DNA of 64,000 nt, taken from contig OZ014411.1 in assembly GCA_963965975.1 (NCBI GenBank), positions 28,010,249-28,074,248 on the forward strand. Reading direction: 5' to 3'. Shown here in pieces: positions 1 through 10,673 of the stretch. The notes below the pieces were generated by a model. It was not told where the DNA came from. It worked only from the letters and a program-made list of their open reading frames with translations, and did not search any database. The position numbers and the translations under genes are program-made. Source of the DNA: Xestospongia bergquistia. Lineage: Eukaryota; Porifera; Demospongiae; Haplosclerida; Petrosiidae. Numbering within the stretch: the stretch's first letter is position 1; each line of letters begins with the position of its first letter.

Positions 1-390
1 CAAAAGGATGCTCAGTCTCATCAGCTATAGCAGTGGTGATATGTATAGTTATAGTAATAGTGCCAGCAGCTATATACCAAGCAAGGAGGTACTCAAATTT
101 TTAAATAATTACCATTTTAACCATAACTAATATATGTAATATCATGTCTTAATTTTTTAAACATATTGTCAATACGAAAATTTGAATACATCTAATAAAC
201 CAATCAAACTTGTTAAACAAATTAATTATTATCTGATAAATTTATGCTATGCTTTGTAATACCAATTGCATGTTTCATATATACCATACAACTAAAAGGA
301 AGTTCGTGGAATGTTCTCTATAAAACACTGATCAGTTATACCAACATTCCTTCCCAGTAGATTTCATTAAAAAAGTTAAGATTTATAAAA

Positions 391-745
391 AAAAACATGT
401 TGTGTTGCCCAAACGATTCCTACTCGCTCACCCACTCAGGCTTCCACTTAGGCTCCAGGATTCCCTGCTATTGCTAGCTGGGACCGCCACCTGGCTTGGT
501 AACCCTCGTCTTCGCGAGGTAATCCTGGCTGGAGCATCGCCCTAACTTAAAACCAGCCGTACGGGATTCCAGCTCTTAGGGAATATCGCATTCAGGAACC
601 GGGAACCACAAATACACCAGCCTCTTCTCGTTTAAAGGGAGACTACCAGCCCTATCCTAGTCGGCCTTTCGGATACTCCGTAGAGTATGCTGGTAACCAT
701 CTCAGAGGTCTGATGTATTGCAGAACGCTGGCCCACAACACAACC
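391..745 (-). ncRNA. Candidate Pol III-type structured ncRNA, copy 1
   Basis: A GC-rich block of about 350 nt in AT-rich DNA, repeated six times in the window. Read on the minus strand it begins about 745, 30 bp after a TATA box (767-775), and ends in nine T residues (complement of 387-395). The first and last bases form a perfect 9-bp helix (736-744 with 399-407). Inside are a 7-bp helix TACCAGC/GCTGGTA enclosing a hairpin with a cUACGg loop, a hairpin with a GCAA loop, and GGCTGG/CCAGCC and CCTCG/CGAGG helices. Body sequence is almost invariant among copies while flanks are diverged. I do not recognise the RNA; 7SK, SRP, RNase P/MRP, U3 and 5S do not fit. Alternative: a non-autonomous element or a gene-converted repeat. 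Confidence 0.6.
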
Positions 746-766
746 TATCCAAGGTTGTTTTCGTTT

Positions 767-809
767 CCTTTTATATGTACTGCAGATTTTGTCTTAATGC
801 TCTTGTGGG
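767..809 (-). promoter_or_regulatory. TATA box and PSE-like block of ncRNA copy 1
   Basis: TATAAAAGG (complement of 767-775) is followed upstream by a ~30-bp block, ending near 809, that is nearly the same in all six copies. Upstream of it the copies diverge. TATA at about -30 and a conserved block at about -47 to -66 is the layout of snRNA-type (type 3) Pol III promoters; calling the block a PSE is inference. Confidence 0.5.
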
Positions 810-1257
810 ACGCAACCCTGTCGGTTATGAATCTCATTAAAGGTAACTGTGGCTATGTTTAATGGCAGTCTGCGATAGCACCGACGAAGTAAAAAGCCTG
901 TTAAAATAACTAAAACCAAATACTTTTAGTTAAAGTTAAATACTTTAAGTCACTCGTAAGCAACTAGAAACCCATAGCTTCACAAGCAACTACATAATAG
1001 TTATTGAATCGTCATACTGAAAATTTGTTTTGTTTTAAGAGTTTTGCATAATTTGGAGGGACACATCTACAATATCCAATATTCACTATCAACAATGGGA
1101 CACAGCTTAATGTAATACAAGTTTCATCTTGGATACAAAAATCAAAAGTCAACAGAAAACTGCCATCCAATAAGAGATGCATATTATTTTATTATGTTGA
1201 TATATCTTTATCAAAATAATTTTATAAATTAATATTAGTGCAAACTACACATGCAAT

Positions 1258-2190
1258 ACAATTTCTTAATGTTATAGTGAAGTAGGTAATTAGTTTGACG
1301 TTATGAAATGGTTTTTATTGACATATAGATCAGGGATGGGGTCAAATACATTGAATAGTATTTAAATACAAATACAAATACTCTCAAAATATGAAATACA
1401 AAATACAAATACAAATACTTCTAACAGGAATGTATTTTAAATACAAATACAAATACTTTGAAAAGTATTTAAATACTTTTCAAATACTTCTTTGTACTAT
1501 CCCAGAACATCCCCATTATTTGATTTTACATATAATTAACTAATCATTACAAATTATTGACTGCATCTAATAAACACAAGTTCTTCAAATGTTTTGTCAC
1601 AGATAGTCAGATAGTGTATATAACTTGTTGGTACTTATAGGTGTCAATTGATCTTACACATAATCTTGCAGAAGAAACAAACAATTTAAAAAGGAGTATT
1701 TGAAGAATTCACGTAGTATTTGAAATACAAATACAAATACTTCCTGTTTCAAAAATTCAAAATACAAATACAAATACAAATACTCCAAAAAAGTATTTAA
1801 ATACAGCTAAATACAAATACTCATGTATTTGACCCCAAGCCTGATATAGATATAAGCAGAGGAATGGTGAGATGATAGATTGATCGATGGGTTGGACAAA
1901 GGAATGGATAGATGAAGGATAACATGGGGTCAGGTCAGCTTGTGTATAAATGGTAACTTGATGAATTAAAAAAAATAATTTACTTTTAGATTATTAGATT
2001 TTAATGATCCAAATCATTGTCATTTGAACTCCACCCACTTTTAATACTACTATTGATATATGTCAACTTCAAAGATTTTGCTACATCAAACAATTAGATA
2101 TATATTGTCTATCAATGATATTATGTACATGTCTCCATATCAGGTAAAGGGATTTACATGTTTTCAGGAGAAAAGATTTAAACATAAATA
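1258..2190 (+). pseudogene. SAMHD1 pseudo-exons (exons 3-5 type), unit 1
   Basis: Three stretches align with exons 3, 4 and 5 of the intact SAMHD1 gene at 44.5 kb: about 1258-1330 continuing after the MITE at 1852, then 1990-2095 (matching the [14 protein letters not shown] exon) and about 2141-2190 (the [17 protein letters not shown] exon). Reading frames are broken and the exon-4 donor GT has become AT. An identical set is in unit 2 (about 11121-11530). This is the first of two partial SAMHD1 copies in the unit. Confidence 0.75.
1323..1851. mobile_element. hAT-like MITE with 8-bp target duplication
   Basis: The element is 1331-1843 (513 bp). Its ends CAGGGATGGGGTCAAATACA and the complement CAGGCTTGGGGTCAAATACA form terminal inverted repeats, and ATATAGAT flanks both sides (1323-1330, 1844-1851). 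Units 2 and 3 hold the empty site with a single ATATAGAT (near 11190 and 20541), which proves insertion and gives the exact borders. An 8-bp target duplication with CAGGG ends is typical of the hAT superfamily. The interior is rich in AAATAC repeats and has no open reading frame, so it is non-autonomous. It lies within a decayed SAMHD1 exon. Confidence 0.92.
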
Positions 2191-2779
2191 TATATAAAAT
2201 GATAATCATGTCAATAGTAGCAGCTCACTTGAAAAGTGAATCGGTTGATTTAATTTATCAGTGGTAATATATAGGTTGAATATAATATAAGATGATATAT
2301 TGACAATAGAAAATGTGTAGCTAATTGACTGAGTAATTAATCAAACAGTAGAATTTTCAGTAATGGTAAACTTACTTGTGATGTCTGTTACAATGGAATT
2401 TATATTGGCATAACATCCATATCATAATACACATGACTTGGGAAGTATATGAACTCTTAATTCTCTTAAAATAACAACAGGACAGTTTTTGCTAATCAAC
2501 TTAACAATATATTGTAATCAATGTCAACAATATTTGTCTAGACTGATTTCTGCTATATAGTGTATTACAAATAAGTAAATAGCCTCAGTTATTGTGTTAT
2601 ATTAGGAATAATTCACTATTGGATTTAACTTATAAATGTAACTGACACAATTAAACAATTATATTATATTTATTATAATTAATTGTCAGTAATAACTATT
2701 GAACTAAAAAGTTACTAGTCCAATGATACTAAATTAATAACTTCTTATGAATTTTGTATCTTTTACTATGGGAGTGGTT

Positions 2780-5725
2780 TAAATCCTACTAAAACTCATG
2801 GGGTAAACGGTAATGGCTACTCTAACAGGATAAGAAAGTGAGGCGCAGTAAATTCTTCTGATGTACGAGACCTTGTTGATCCACCATTACTAGTTTGTTG
2901 AAAGAAACACAATATTTTAGAACCTAATAATAAAAATGATATGTCTCATTTACTTGAAATAAATGGTTTTAATAAGTTTATTGTTAGTGCCTTCAGAGGT
3001 AAATAATAACAGTGTTATTTAAGATCTAGTCGTATTTATTATGCAGAATACAAGATAAGCCTTTTCATATACCAGATATCACTATTACAACATTAATTCA
3101 AATGAGAAGAAGGTAAGTGTCTTTTATTAAAGATTATGGAGATATCATAATGAACCATTAGCTACAGTACATTAGCAGTGTACAAACTAGTATGGTGACT
3201 GATGCCCATGTGATTAAATAATTATACTTTGTAACACCTTCTCATAATAATTATACATATTACAAAATCATCTACACAACAATGGAGATAACATTGGAAA
3301 GTTAAAGGTATTATAATTTAGTGATATAGCACTGACTTGTTGTTCACTGTTTACGATAAAACTCGTGGCTGTTTCATAATGTATGAAGTCTATTTCAATT
3401 GAGATTCTGTTAACATCTATATATGTGATTATTGAAACCAGTCAATGGTTAGTATATTATTGTTATAACAACTGAAATCTATGATTGATATAACTGATTT
3501 AGAACTAAAGGGACTAAAATAAATAACTATGATATTATTCCACAAAGTAAAAACTGTCTATCAACCTCTCTATACATCCATTTAATCATTCATTCATCCA
3601 TCTTAACATACAGATACAGCAGACATCAGTAAAGATGTGGTATCAAGTACATGCTTGTCCATAACAGCAATCAATCAGACAAACAGTAAAACTTATCCAA
3701 ACAGAATTTAAAATTATCAAAAGTAAACTTAGACAATATAGACGTTATGTTAAAGAGAATGATGAGTCAGTTTTGGAGGTGACAAGGATTGCCTGTTCTA
3801 AATGTAATATTTGAAGACATCTGTGATGTATACAAAAACAACAAATAATAAATAATAAATACATTGTTTTTATATCAATCTTAATACTTACCAATTAATG
3901 TCCTTAAATATGTTAACACCATCACTTCAAATAGCTTGTAAATACCCTTATACACCATGACCATATTTTTTACATGTTAACATGGTATCTCTAGTTCTTG
4001 ATACATTATGCTAGTCCCACACAAAATGGACCAAAATTAACCAATCTGTACTCATATGTAGATTGAATAAAATAATTGAATGAAATAAAATGTTGAAAAT
4101 AGTAAAAAAACACTATTTTATTTGTAAACTGCCTACAAGTAATGTTACTAGTCTGAGAAATGAATAAGACTGTAGATGTGTAGCCAACTGTCTCAGTAAT
4201 TTGTTAGATAATATAATTTCATGCATGGTAAACCATATTGGTTGTCACTATGTGATTATCATGAGATCAATATAAAATATACACATGATTTGACTTTGAA
4301 GTCTATGAACTGTCAATTCCATAGTAATTAAATCATAATACACTAGTGCAAAGTATTTTATAAGGATACATACAAAGTAAGTGACTATAAATTAGTTTAA
4401 GATAATCAAGTTAACAGTATAATATATTCAATAGCAACAACATATTGTCTAGACTGATTTATGTTATATTATATAGTGTGTCATTACAATTTACTATATA
4501 TAACACCAGTTGCCTTAATTGTGTGATGAACTTACTGCTCATGATTTAAGTTGTTCTAAAAGTGAAAATCAACTGTTATATATACCACTCAGCATATATT
4601 GCAAAAATTGAAAGGACACTTGGTTCAGCTAAAATTCCTTCAAATTTAGAGCCTTCCAGTCTATCAATAGAGGTGACGGAATAAGACCTGATGGTGTTAC
4701 CATTGCTCCCTGGAAAAGACGGAGAACTATAGTTTGGGATGTAACTTGCACAGATACCTATGCTATTCATTGTTTGTTACTATAAAATAATGTTATTGAT
4801 TGTACTGTTTATTATAATAGAATTTTTAATATTATAGTAAAATAGGTAGTCCTCTCTCTCTCTCTCTCTCCTTATTGGTCTTTTTCATTTCTCATTTATA
4901 AACTGAATCAGTTGATTTAATTAATCATTGATCATATATTGGTTGAATATAATATAATATAATAATATAAGATTAAACATTGATAATAGTAAAGATTACA
5001 CTATTTTATTTGTATACTGGCTGACAGTCATGTTTACTCCATTGTGTAGTAGTCAATTAGACAATTGAATTTTAATAGATGTCAAAGCTGTTTATGATGT
5101 CTGTTACTGTGGAACTTACCATTTGATAACTTTCATACTATTTATGGAAGATCCAGGAAATGCAGGATATTCATGAACTATCATTCCATAGTAATTAGCA
5201 ATCTGAACATTAAATAGCCCATATCCTAAATTTCCCTCACTGTTCATTGTCTGTTACTAGTATCATTGGTAGTAGTGTGTTGTAATAATAGAATTTCTTA
5301 ATATTATAGTGAAGTAGGTAATTAGTTTGATGTTATGAAATGGTATAAGTCTTATCAGTGTATACATATAAGCAGAGAAAAGATGAGGTGATTGATCAAT
5401 GGGTGGATAGTTGGACAAAGGAATGGATAAATGAAGGACAACAAGAGGATAGTATGGGGTCATCTTGTGTATAAATGGTAACTTGATGGATTGAAAAAAT
5501 AATTTATTTTTAGATTATTAGGTTTTAATAATCCAATTCCTTGTCATTTGAACTCCACCCACTTTTAAATTAATATCTACTATTGATATATGTCTACTTC
5601 AAAGATTTTGCTACATCAAACAATTAGATATATATTATCTATCAATGATATTGTGTATATGTCTCCATATCAGATAAAGGGAATTACATTTTTTTCAGGA
5701 GAAAAAATTTGAACATAGCTTATTG
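2780..5725 (+). pseudogene. SAMHD1 pseudogene (exons 1-5 type), unit 1
   Basis: About 2800-3005 matches SAMHD1 exon 1 of the 44.5-kb gene (including the run for LLEINGFNK and the GGTAAA donor) but has frame breaks and an early stop; about 3045-3117 matches exon 2; 5301-5385 exon 3; about 5510-5640 exon 4; about 5665-5725 exon 5. The intron between exons 2 and 3 holds a retroelement fragment. No HD-motif exon follows; instead the sequence runs into a copy of the UGT C-terminal coding end (5745-5815). Confidence 0.78.
4600..4775 (+). pseudogene. Retroelement-associated protein fragment (RPDG/WD motif), unit 1
   Basis: Plus-strand translation gives AKIERTLGSAKIPSNLEPSS, then after a one-base frame change RGDGIRPDGVTIAPW and TIVWDVTCTDTYAIH. 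The pattern EP...GDGxRPDGxxxxPW...xVWDxTCxDT is, to my memory, a conserved region found near reverse transcriptases in many invertebrate retroelements, probably a PD-(D/E)XK-type nuclease. Only this fragment survives and it is frame-shifted. The 64-aa minus-strand reading frame over it is a shadow. Confidence 0.5.
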
Positions 5726-5744
5726 CAAGTACATATAATACAGC

Positions 5745-5815
5745 ATATCATGATCATCTGGTGTTGTTATAAATTGTGTGTGTGCTATTTTTGTAAATGT
5801 TGTAACAGCAATTAA
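5745..5815 (+). pseudogene. UGT C-terminal tail fragment, unit 1
   Basis: This stretch resembles the coding sequence of the membrane anchor and Cys-rich tail of the glycosyltransferase gene at 33.1 kb (its 34605-34675): ATCATCTGGTGTTG, then TTTGTAAATG and TGTAACAGC. It directly follows a SAMHD1 pseudo-exon, giving a chimeric junction that recurs in unit 2 (15085-15155) and at 38.7 kb. Confidence 0.65.
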
Positions 5816-6840
5816 AAGAAGAAAAAGAAATTAGTCTTTATAATAGTAATCTGGTTGTACTTAAGTACATATTTAATTAAAGTAATTATTTAATTTATAA
5901 TTATATAAAATGATAATCACGTCAATAGTAGCAGCTCACTTGAAAAGTGAATTAATTGATTTAATTTATCAATGGTCATATATAAGTTGAATATAATATA
6001 ATATGATGTGTTGATAATAGTAAACATGAAATTGTTTTATTTGTGTATTAATTTACAGTAATGTGTAGCTAATTGACTGAGTAATGAGTCAAACAGTAGA
6101 ATTTTCAGTAATGGTAAACTTATTTGTGAGGTCTGTTACAATGGAATTTATATTGACATAACATCCATACCATAATACACATGACTTGGGAAGTATATGA
6201 ACTCTTAATTCTATTAAAATAACAACAGGACATTTTTTGCTAATCAACTTAACAATATATTGTAATCAATATCTACAATATTTGTCTAGACTGATTTCTG
6301 CTATATAGTGTATTACAAATAAGTAAATAACCTCAGTTATTGTGTTACTATATGATATTTATCAAATAGTTAAAACAACTAATAAATAAGCCTTCCTGTT
6401 AAATGTTCTCAGATTGTTCATTCATTAAATCTATCATTCATTGAGAACACTTTTGTAAGTTATGTAATAGTTATATCATAGATCAGCAAAGTTTGCTGTA
6501 AATACACAAATAATTAATGAGTATATTTAGAATAAAACAAACATATCAATAGCATAATCATGGAAGTTATATATGAAACTTGCCGTGTAGCACAATTTGA
6601 TTAATCAAATGGAAAATTTCTTGTTAACATAAAACATAATTGTGGCATTATTCAGAACATAAAAATGTGACTATAAATGATATATTAGAACTGAATTCTA
6701 TTATTTATATATACTAAGTCATGAGTCTTATAGTTATTAAGTTGAGAAATAGAATAGTGCTTTTAAAAATGTGGTTATACATGATATATTAGACTACATG
6801 CTGTTATCTAAATAAGTCTTCTTACAGTTATTAATAGCTA

Positions 6841-7329
6841 TTAAGCTGACAAAAAGAACTTGATAAAACTTTCACAAGTCTCTTGATAATCAACAACCCC
6901 ATCTCCATTGGTGTCAGCTTTATTGAAAAGTTCATCGATCGTTTCTTGCTTAATGTTCAATGATTTATGAAAATGCAAGAATTCTTCATAAGATATCACT
7001 CCATCGTTATTAATATCCATGATTTTAAAAACCGCATCAGCTAATCCTTTCACGCGTTCTTTAGCATCTGGCAGAGAAACAATTTTTTTGGCTTGTTCTA
7101 CAAACTCCTCTTCAGTAACTCCTTTATCATCAACTAACGAGATAGCTTTAACAATTTGATAGTAATGCTTTTCCTCATCTGGACCTTCATTTCTATAGGC
7201 AGCCAGTTTTTTAGCTACAATAGCTAAATCTGCGTTATCAACAATATCATTTTTGTCTACATCCAAATGGGAAAAACGCCACTTCATCTTCTTGATCCAA
7301 GTAGGACTGTCAGTAAATGAGGTATCCAT
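6841..7329 (-). CDS. EF-hand Ca-binding protein A (photoprotein/SCP-like)
   Basis: Predicted 162-aa soluble intracellular calcium-binding protein, intronless. Loops: EF1 at residues 23-34 (DVDKNDIVDNAD; Asp replaces the usual Gly at loop position 6), a degenerate second hand around 65-77, EF3 at 105-116 (DINNDGVISYEE) and EF4 at 139-150 (DTNGDGVVDYQE). The N-terminal SPTWIKKMKWRFSHLD resembles the aequorin / coelenterazine-binding / sarcoplasmic Ca-binding family, and the order of three working hands with a dead EF2 fits that group, though at 162 aa it is shorter than aequorin (~190). The start MDTS is chosen because upstream sequence has stops in this copy. Luminescence is not implied. One of five paralogues in the window. 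Confidence 0.9.
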   Translation of the reverse strand: MDTSFTDSPTWIKKMKWRFSHLDVDKNDIVDNADLAIVAKKLAAYRNEGPDEEKHYYQIVKAISLVDDKGVTEEEFVEQAKKIVSLPDAKERVKGLADAVFKIMDINNDGVISYEEFLHFHKSLNIKQETIDELFNKADTNGDGVVDYQETCESFIKFFLSA

Positions 7330-7402
7330 CCTAACTAGTGGTAGATTCTCAACACAACGGATTAGATGAAATGAGAAGAGAAATGATAAAGGAGGAAATA
7401 AT

Positions 7403-7418
7403 ACATGCTTTTATTAGC
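7403..7418 (-). promoter_or_regulatory. Possible TATA box of EF-hand gene A
   Basis: On the minus strand ATAAAAGCATG lies about 75-85 bp before the ATG. The surrounding GCTAATAAAAGCATG block is kept in copies B and E and, with small changes, in C, although nearby bases vary, so it may be the core promoter. Support is positional only. Confidence 0.35.
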
Positions 7419-7960
7419 GTGCAAATATATAAAAATTAAATTCATACATTAGGATGATGGGTGTGTTCTCTATTGTTATTATTTAAATTAATTTTGTCTG
7501 CTTTCGTTTTCTTTAAGTTTATTACATCACTTAACATTAGGTAAACATGTACACTGTGAACATAACTGATTATTGCTGATTTCTGGGTTTGTTATAACAA
7601 TTATATGAAGACTATGAGAGATTAATTAATCTTTATGTTGACATTATTGTATATAAACATAGTAATAATCTGGTTATAATTAAGTACATATTTGAAATTA
7701 ATTTAATTTATCAGTATATTAAAGGATAATCATGTCAATAGTTAGTTAAATATCTGTAGTTAATTCATTTGTACTTGGATTATTTAATTTTATTTGATTT
7801 AGATTTAGTTATTTTTTATATAAAATAAACAATATAAGTTGTACATGTAAAATAAATATTAAAAGCAATTATTCTTGCTAATTACATACATCCACAACTA
7901 GTGTGTTTGTAATTACAGTATATGGAGTATGATATTGCCATGTTTAATTTTTAAAGAACA

Positions 7961-8000
<40 letters not shown>

Positions 8001-8006
<6 letters not shown>

Positions 8007-8142
8007 CCGATGATCACATAACGCGTGAACCTCGGAGTAACAGCAACAAAGCGAGAGCTCTGTTCTTTTGTCCTTCAATTCTGGTCTAACTCGCTCTGTC
8101 TAAATGATATCGAGCACTCTTCAACAGACCTAGATACTCTAG
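8001..8142. mobile_element. PLE end remnant, unit 1
   Basis: A ~140-bp insert in a long (TA)n tract. Its left part (8001-8080, plus strand) is the 3' end sequence of the Penelope-like element at 22.9-29.2 kb, including a degenerate hammerhead ribozyme at 8001-8050; its right part (about 8085-8140) equals the 5' end of that element seen at 29150-29205. The left part is inverted relative to its orientation in the longer element. All coding sequence is absent. Likely a deleted or terminal (pseudo-LTR) relic. Confidence 0.7.
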
Positions 8143-8401
8143 TATATATATATATAATATACATTTATTTATTCTTTATTAATAATAGTAAATATATTCT
8201 GTAAATTAAAAGTCATTAAACTTTCATTATAGCATATCGTTCAGTGTTTCTAATATTTTAATGTACTCTTGTCACTATTTAACATAACTATTATATTTAG
8301 TCTGACACACCCCCTTATTTCCAATCTTGTTGGTCATTGTTTTAATTAATGTACTATAACAGTTCACTGTACTTGCCACTACAAAGTATCTCTCATTGAA
8401 A

Positions 8402-8465
8402 ACGTTTCTCTTTACCACAGTACTAGTTCTAATTACTACCTTTAGTGGAGTTTACTGTACATCTA
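8402..8465 (+). pseudogene. Signal-peptide exon copy with lost start, unit 1
   Basis: A 64-nt block exactly homologous to exon 1 of the secreted gene at 41806, followed by the same GTAAGT donor. The reading frame FLFTTVLVLITTFSGVYCTS is open and still signal-peptide-like, but the ATG is ACG. No matching downstream exons are visible. ACG can act as a weak start, but unit 3 has ACA here, so loss of function is more likely. Confidence 0.6.
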
Positions 8466-8778
8466 GTAAGTATAAATGAGTTATATATTATAGAATATCA
8501 ATTAACAATAGAGGACAAAAATTTGAACAGATCGTTATAATATTATTTTATGACTCATCATCATATGATGTAAATTAGAGTAAACTAAGAGAGATTAATT
8601 AGTTTTTAAATTGACATTATTATATATGAACATAATAGTAATCTAGTTATTATTAAGTACATTTAATTTATCATTATATAAAAGGATAATCATGTCAATT
8701 GTACCAATTTACTTTAAAGTGAGTCAATTGATTTAATTAATTAGTGGTAATATATAGGTTGAATATAATATAAGATGA

Positions 8779-9365
8779 CAACGCCCCCTGCCCTCCCCCT
8801 CCCTTTCCTACCCCTATGTCTCCATTAACATAAGTGGTTTAGTTGTTCTTTGGTCATAGTACTTTGTAGGTAATTTTTTTAGTCAGTGTAAGGCTGCATT
8901 CCGCTGTAGCAGAAGTCATTGGTATGGTTAGATACAGTCTAATTAGGTTAACACAATAACCACTTCAGTTAAGCAGTTATTGTGTACATATATATAGTTT
9001 TGAGTGCAAATCAGGGGGGCTTAGCCCCCCTTTGACTTAAAATTGGGGGCTGGGCTTCAGCTCCCCCTGCCCTCCCCCCCCCTTTCCTACCCTTATGTCT
9101 CCATTAACATAAGTGTAGTTACCAATACCTTGACGAACATCATTATGCCATTGTCCTACATTTTGTCCTTAACTTTTAACAGAGCGGCTGCTGGATCTAC
9201 GCGATACAACAATACTCGCTCTTCCAATTTAGCTATCTTGTATGCTTGCAAACAAGAGGCTTATAAAGAGCGTATAAAGAGCGTAGGAGCGTGTTCCGAG
9301 CATGCGCATTAGAAATTCATTTTATGTTAAAAAGTAGTAGTGGGGACGTAAAGGGTTAAATTTAG
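8779..9365. repeat. GC-rich insertion with G/C-run hairpins, unit 1
   Basis: Sequence departs from the paralogous unit at about 8778 (compare 29930). A ~55-bp C-rich block ending in CATTAACATAAGTG occurs twice (8780-8833, 9061-9114). Palindromes include GGGGGGCTTAGCCCCCC (9014-9030) and GGGGGCT/AGCTCCCC (9045-9067). A 26-bp piece near 8832-8858 recurs inverted at about 36079-36105, so this is dispersed repetitive DNA. Borders and class are unclear; no transposase is seen. The 89-aa frame at 9043 has no recognisable features. Confidence 0.5.
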
Positions 9366-9877
9366 TCTATAACATAATGATAATATTGTCACGAAAAGTT
9401 TTGTCCTAGGACAAAACAATTCAACCATTCTTTTGAAATTTTTGGTTCTTTGTTGTAAATTTTTGTCCTACCAGACCAAAATGGCTAATTTCAATTGTTC
9501 TAACCTTAGAAGAATGCAGTAGACTGACAAACAATACTTGTATAATATCCAGGAAAGTATCAAAGAAAGCTGGTGACTGCAGTAACGTGTTACTTTTGAA
9601 AGAAGAGCTAAGAAGAAGGACAGAGGCAGAGAGAGAGATGACTTTGATCTATTAGATAAAGTTTACCTGTATATTGTGGAAAAAACATTTAGAAGAATAC
9701 ACTGGTACTAGAAATAGACAAATAAGGACAAAGACAATGTTATCTTAGCTGGAGCATTACCACTCACTTCAAACTATTAGACACTTTTTATATCCATCAA
9801 CCTATTTTTATAGTTCTTTTTGTTAGTGGTGAATTATAGCAGAGCCTATAGAAAATCTACTTGACTCTAGTATTGTT
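9366..9877. other. No confident gene; possible old exon pieces, unit 1
   Basis: I see no gene with support here. Short stretches look codon-like: about 9842-9905 in one frame, and 9885-9962 (into unit 2) in another, reading LSLISYSSGDMYSYSNSASS and ending at a possible GTACTC donor. They could be remains of an exon, but no partner exons or family match were found. Confidence 0.25.
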
Positions 9878-10265
9878 CAAAAGGATGCTCAGTCTCATCA
9901 GCTATAGCAGTGGTGATATGTATAGTTATAGTAATAGTGCCAGCAGCTATATACCAAGCAAGGAGGTACTCAAATTTTTAAATAATTACCATTTTAACCA
10001 TAACTAATATATGTAATATCATGTCTTAATTTTTTAAACATATTGTCAATACGAAAATTTGAATACATCTAATAAACCAATCAAACTTGTTAAACAATTT
10101 AATTATTATCTGATAAATTTATGCTATGCTTTGTAATACCAATTGCATGTTTCATATATACCATACAACTAAAAGGAAGTTCGTGGAATGTTCTCTATAA
10201 AACACTGATCAGTTATACCAACATTCCTTCCCAGTAGATTTCATTAAAAAAGTTAAGATTTATAA

Positions 10266-10609
10266 AAAAAACATGTTGTGTTGCCCAAACGATTCCTACT
10301 CGCTCACCCACTCAGGCTTCCACTTAGGCTCCAGGATTCCCTGCTATTGCTAGCTGGGACCGCCACCTGGCTTGGTAACCCTCGTCTTCGCGAGGTAATC
10401 CTGGCTGGAGCATCGCCCTAACTTAAAACCAGCCGTACGGGATTCCAGCTCTTAGGGAATATCGCATTCAGGAACCGGGAACCACAAATACAGGTTTAAA
10501 GGGAGACTACCAGCCCTATCCTAGTCGGCCTTTCGGATACTCCGTAGAGTATGCTGGTAACCATCTCAGAGGTCTGATGTATTGCAGAACGCTGGCCCAC
10601 AACACAACC
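10266..10609 (-). ncRNA. Candidate structured ncRNA, copy 2 (12-nt deletion)
   Basis: Same element as copy 1. TATA box complement at 10631-10639, predicted start at 10609, terminal helix 10600-10608 with 10275-10283, T-run from the A-run 10264-10271. A 12-nt internal deletion near 10493 removes most of the block between the AACCACAAATACA and GTTTAAAGGG stretches. It is the only copy with an indel in the body, so it may be a weakened copy. Confidence 0.55.
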
Positions 10610-10630
10610 TATCCAAGGTCGTTTTCGTTT

Positions 10631-10673
10631 CCTTTTATATGTACTGCAGATTTTGTCTTAATGCTCTTGTGGG
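10631..10673 (-). promoter_or_regulatory. TATA box and PSE-like block of ncRNA copy 2
   Basis: TATAAAAGG on the minus strand (10631-10639) plus the conserved upstream block to about 10673, as in copy 1. Confidence 0.45.

Larger units (their letters stand above)
1..9877. repeat. Tandem segmental duplication, unit 1
   Basis: Position 1 recurs at 9878 and again at 19216, so the window opens inside a tandem array. Unit 1 and unit 2 look well over 99% identical by eye; the size difference is explained by a 513-bp MITE plus its 8-bp target duplication (1331-1851), a 12-bp deletion in unit 2 (near 10493) and two one-base changes. Contents: ncRNA copy 1, SAMHD1 pseudo-exons, a retroelement fragment, EF-hand gene A, a PLE end remnant, a signal-peptide exon copy and a GC-rich insertion. 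Such identity could also come from uncollapsed haplotypes in an assembly; the private MITE does not settle that. Confidence 0.93.

Noticed and set aside
391-745. GC-rich element as a known RNA (5S, 7SK, SRP/7SL, RNase P or MRP, U3)
   Set aside because: I compared it with the motifs I know (5S internal boxes, 7SK GAUC motifs, SRP helix 8 and Alu fold, P/MRP CR-I and CR-V) and none is present in order. A covariance search would be decisive; I could not run one.
4576-4770. 64-aa minus-strand frame
   Set aside because: It is the reverse-strand shadow of the plus-strand retroelement fragment with the RPDG/WD motif.
5263-5463. 66-aa minus-strand frame, repeated at 14603
   Set aside because: It overlaps decayed SAMHD1 exon 3 on the opposite strand and has no recognisable features.
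9043-9312. 89-aa frame in units 1 and 2
   Set aside because: It lies in a C-rich repeat, has low-complexity Pro/Leu sequence at its start and no family features; it exists only because units 1 and 2 are identical.
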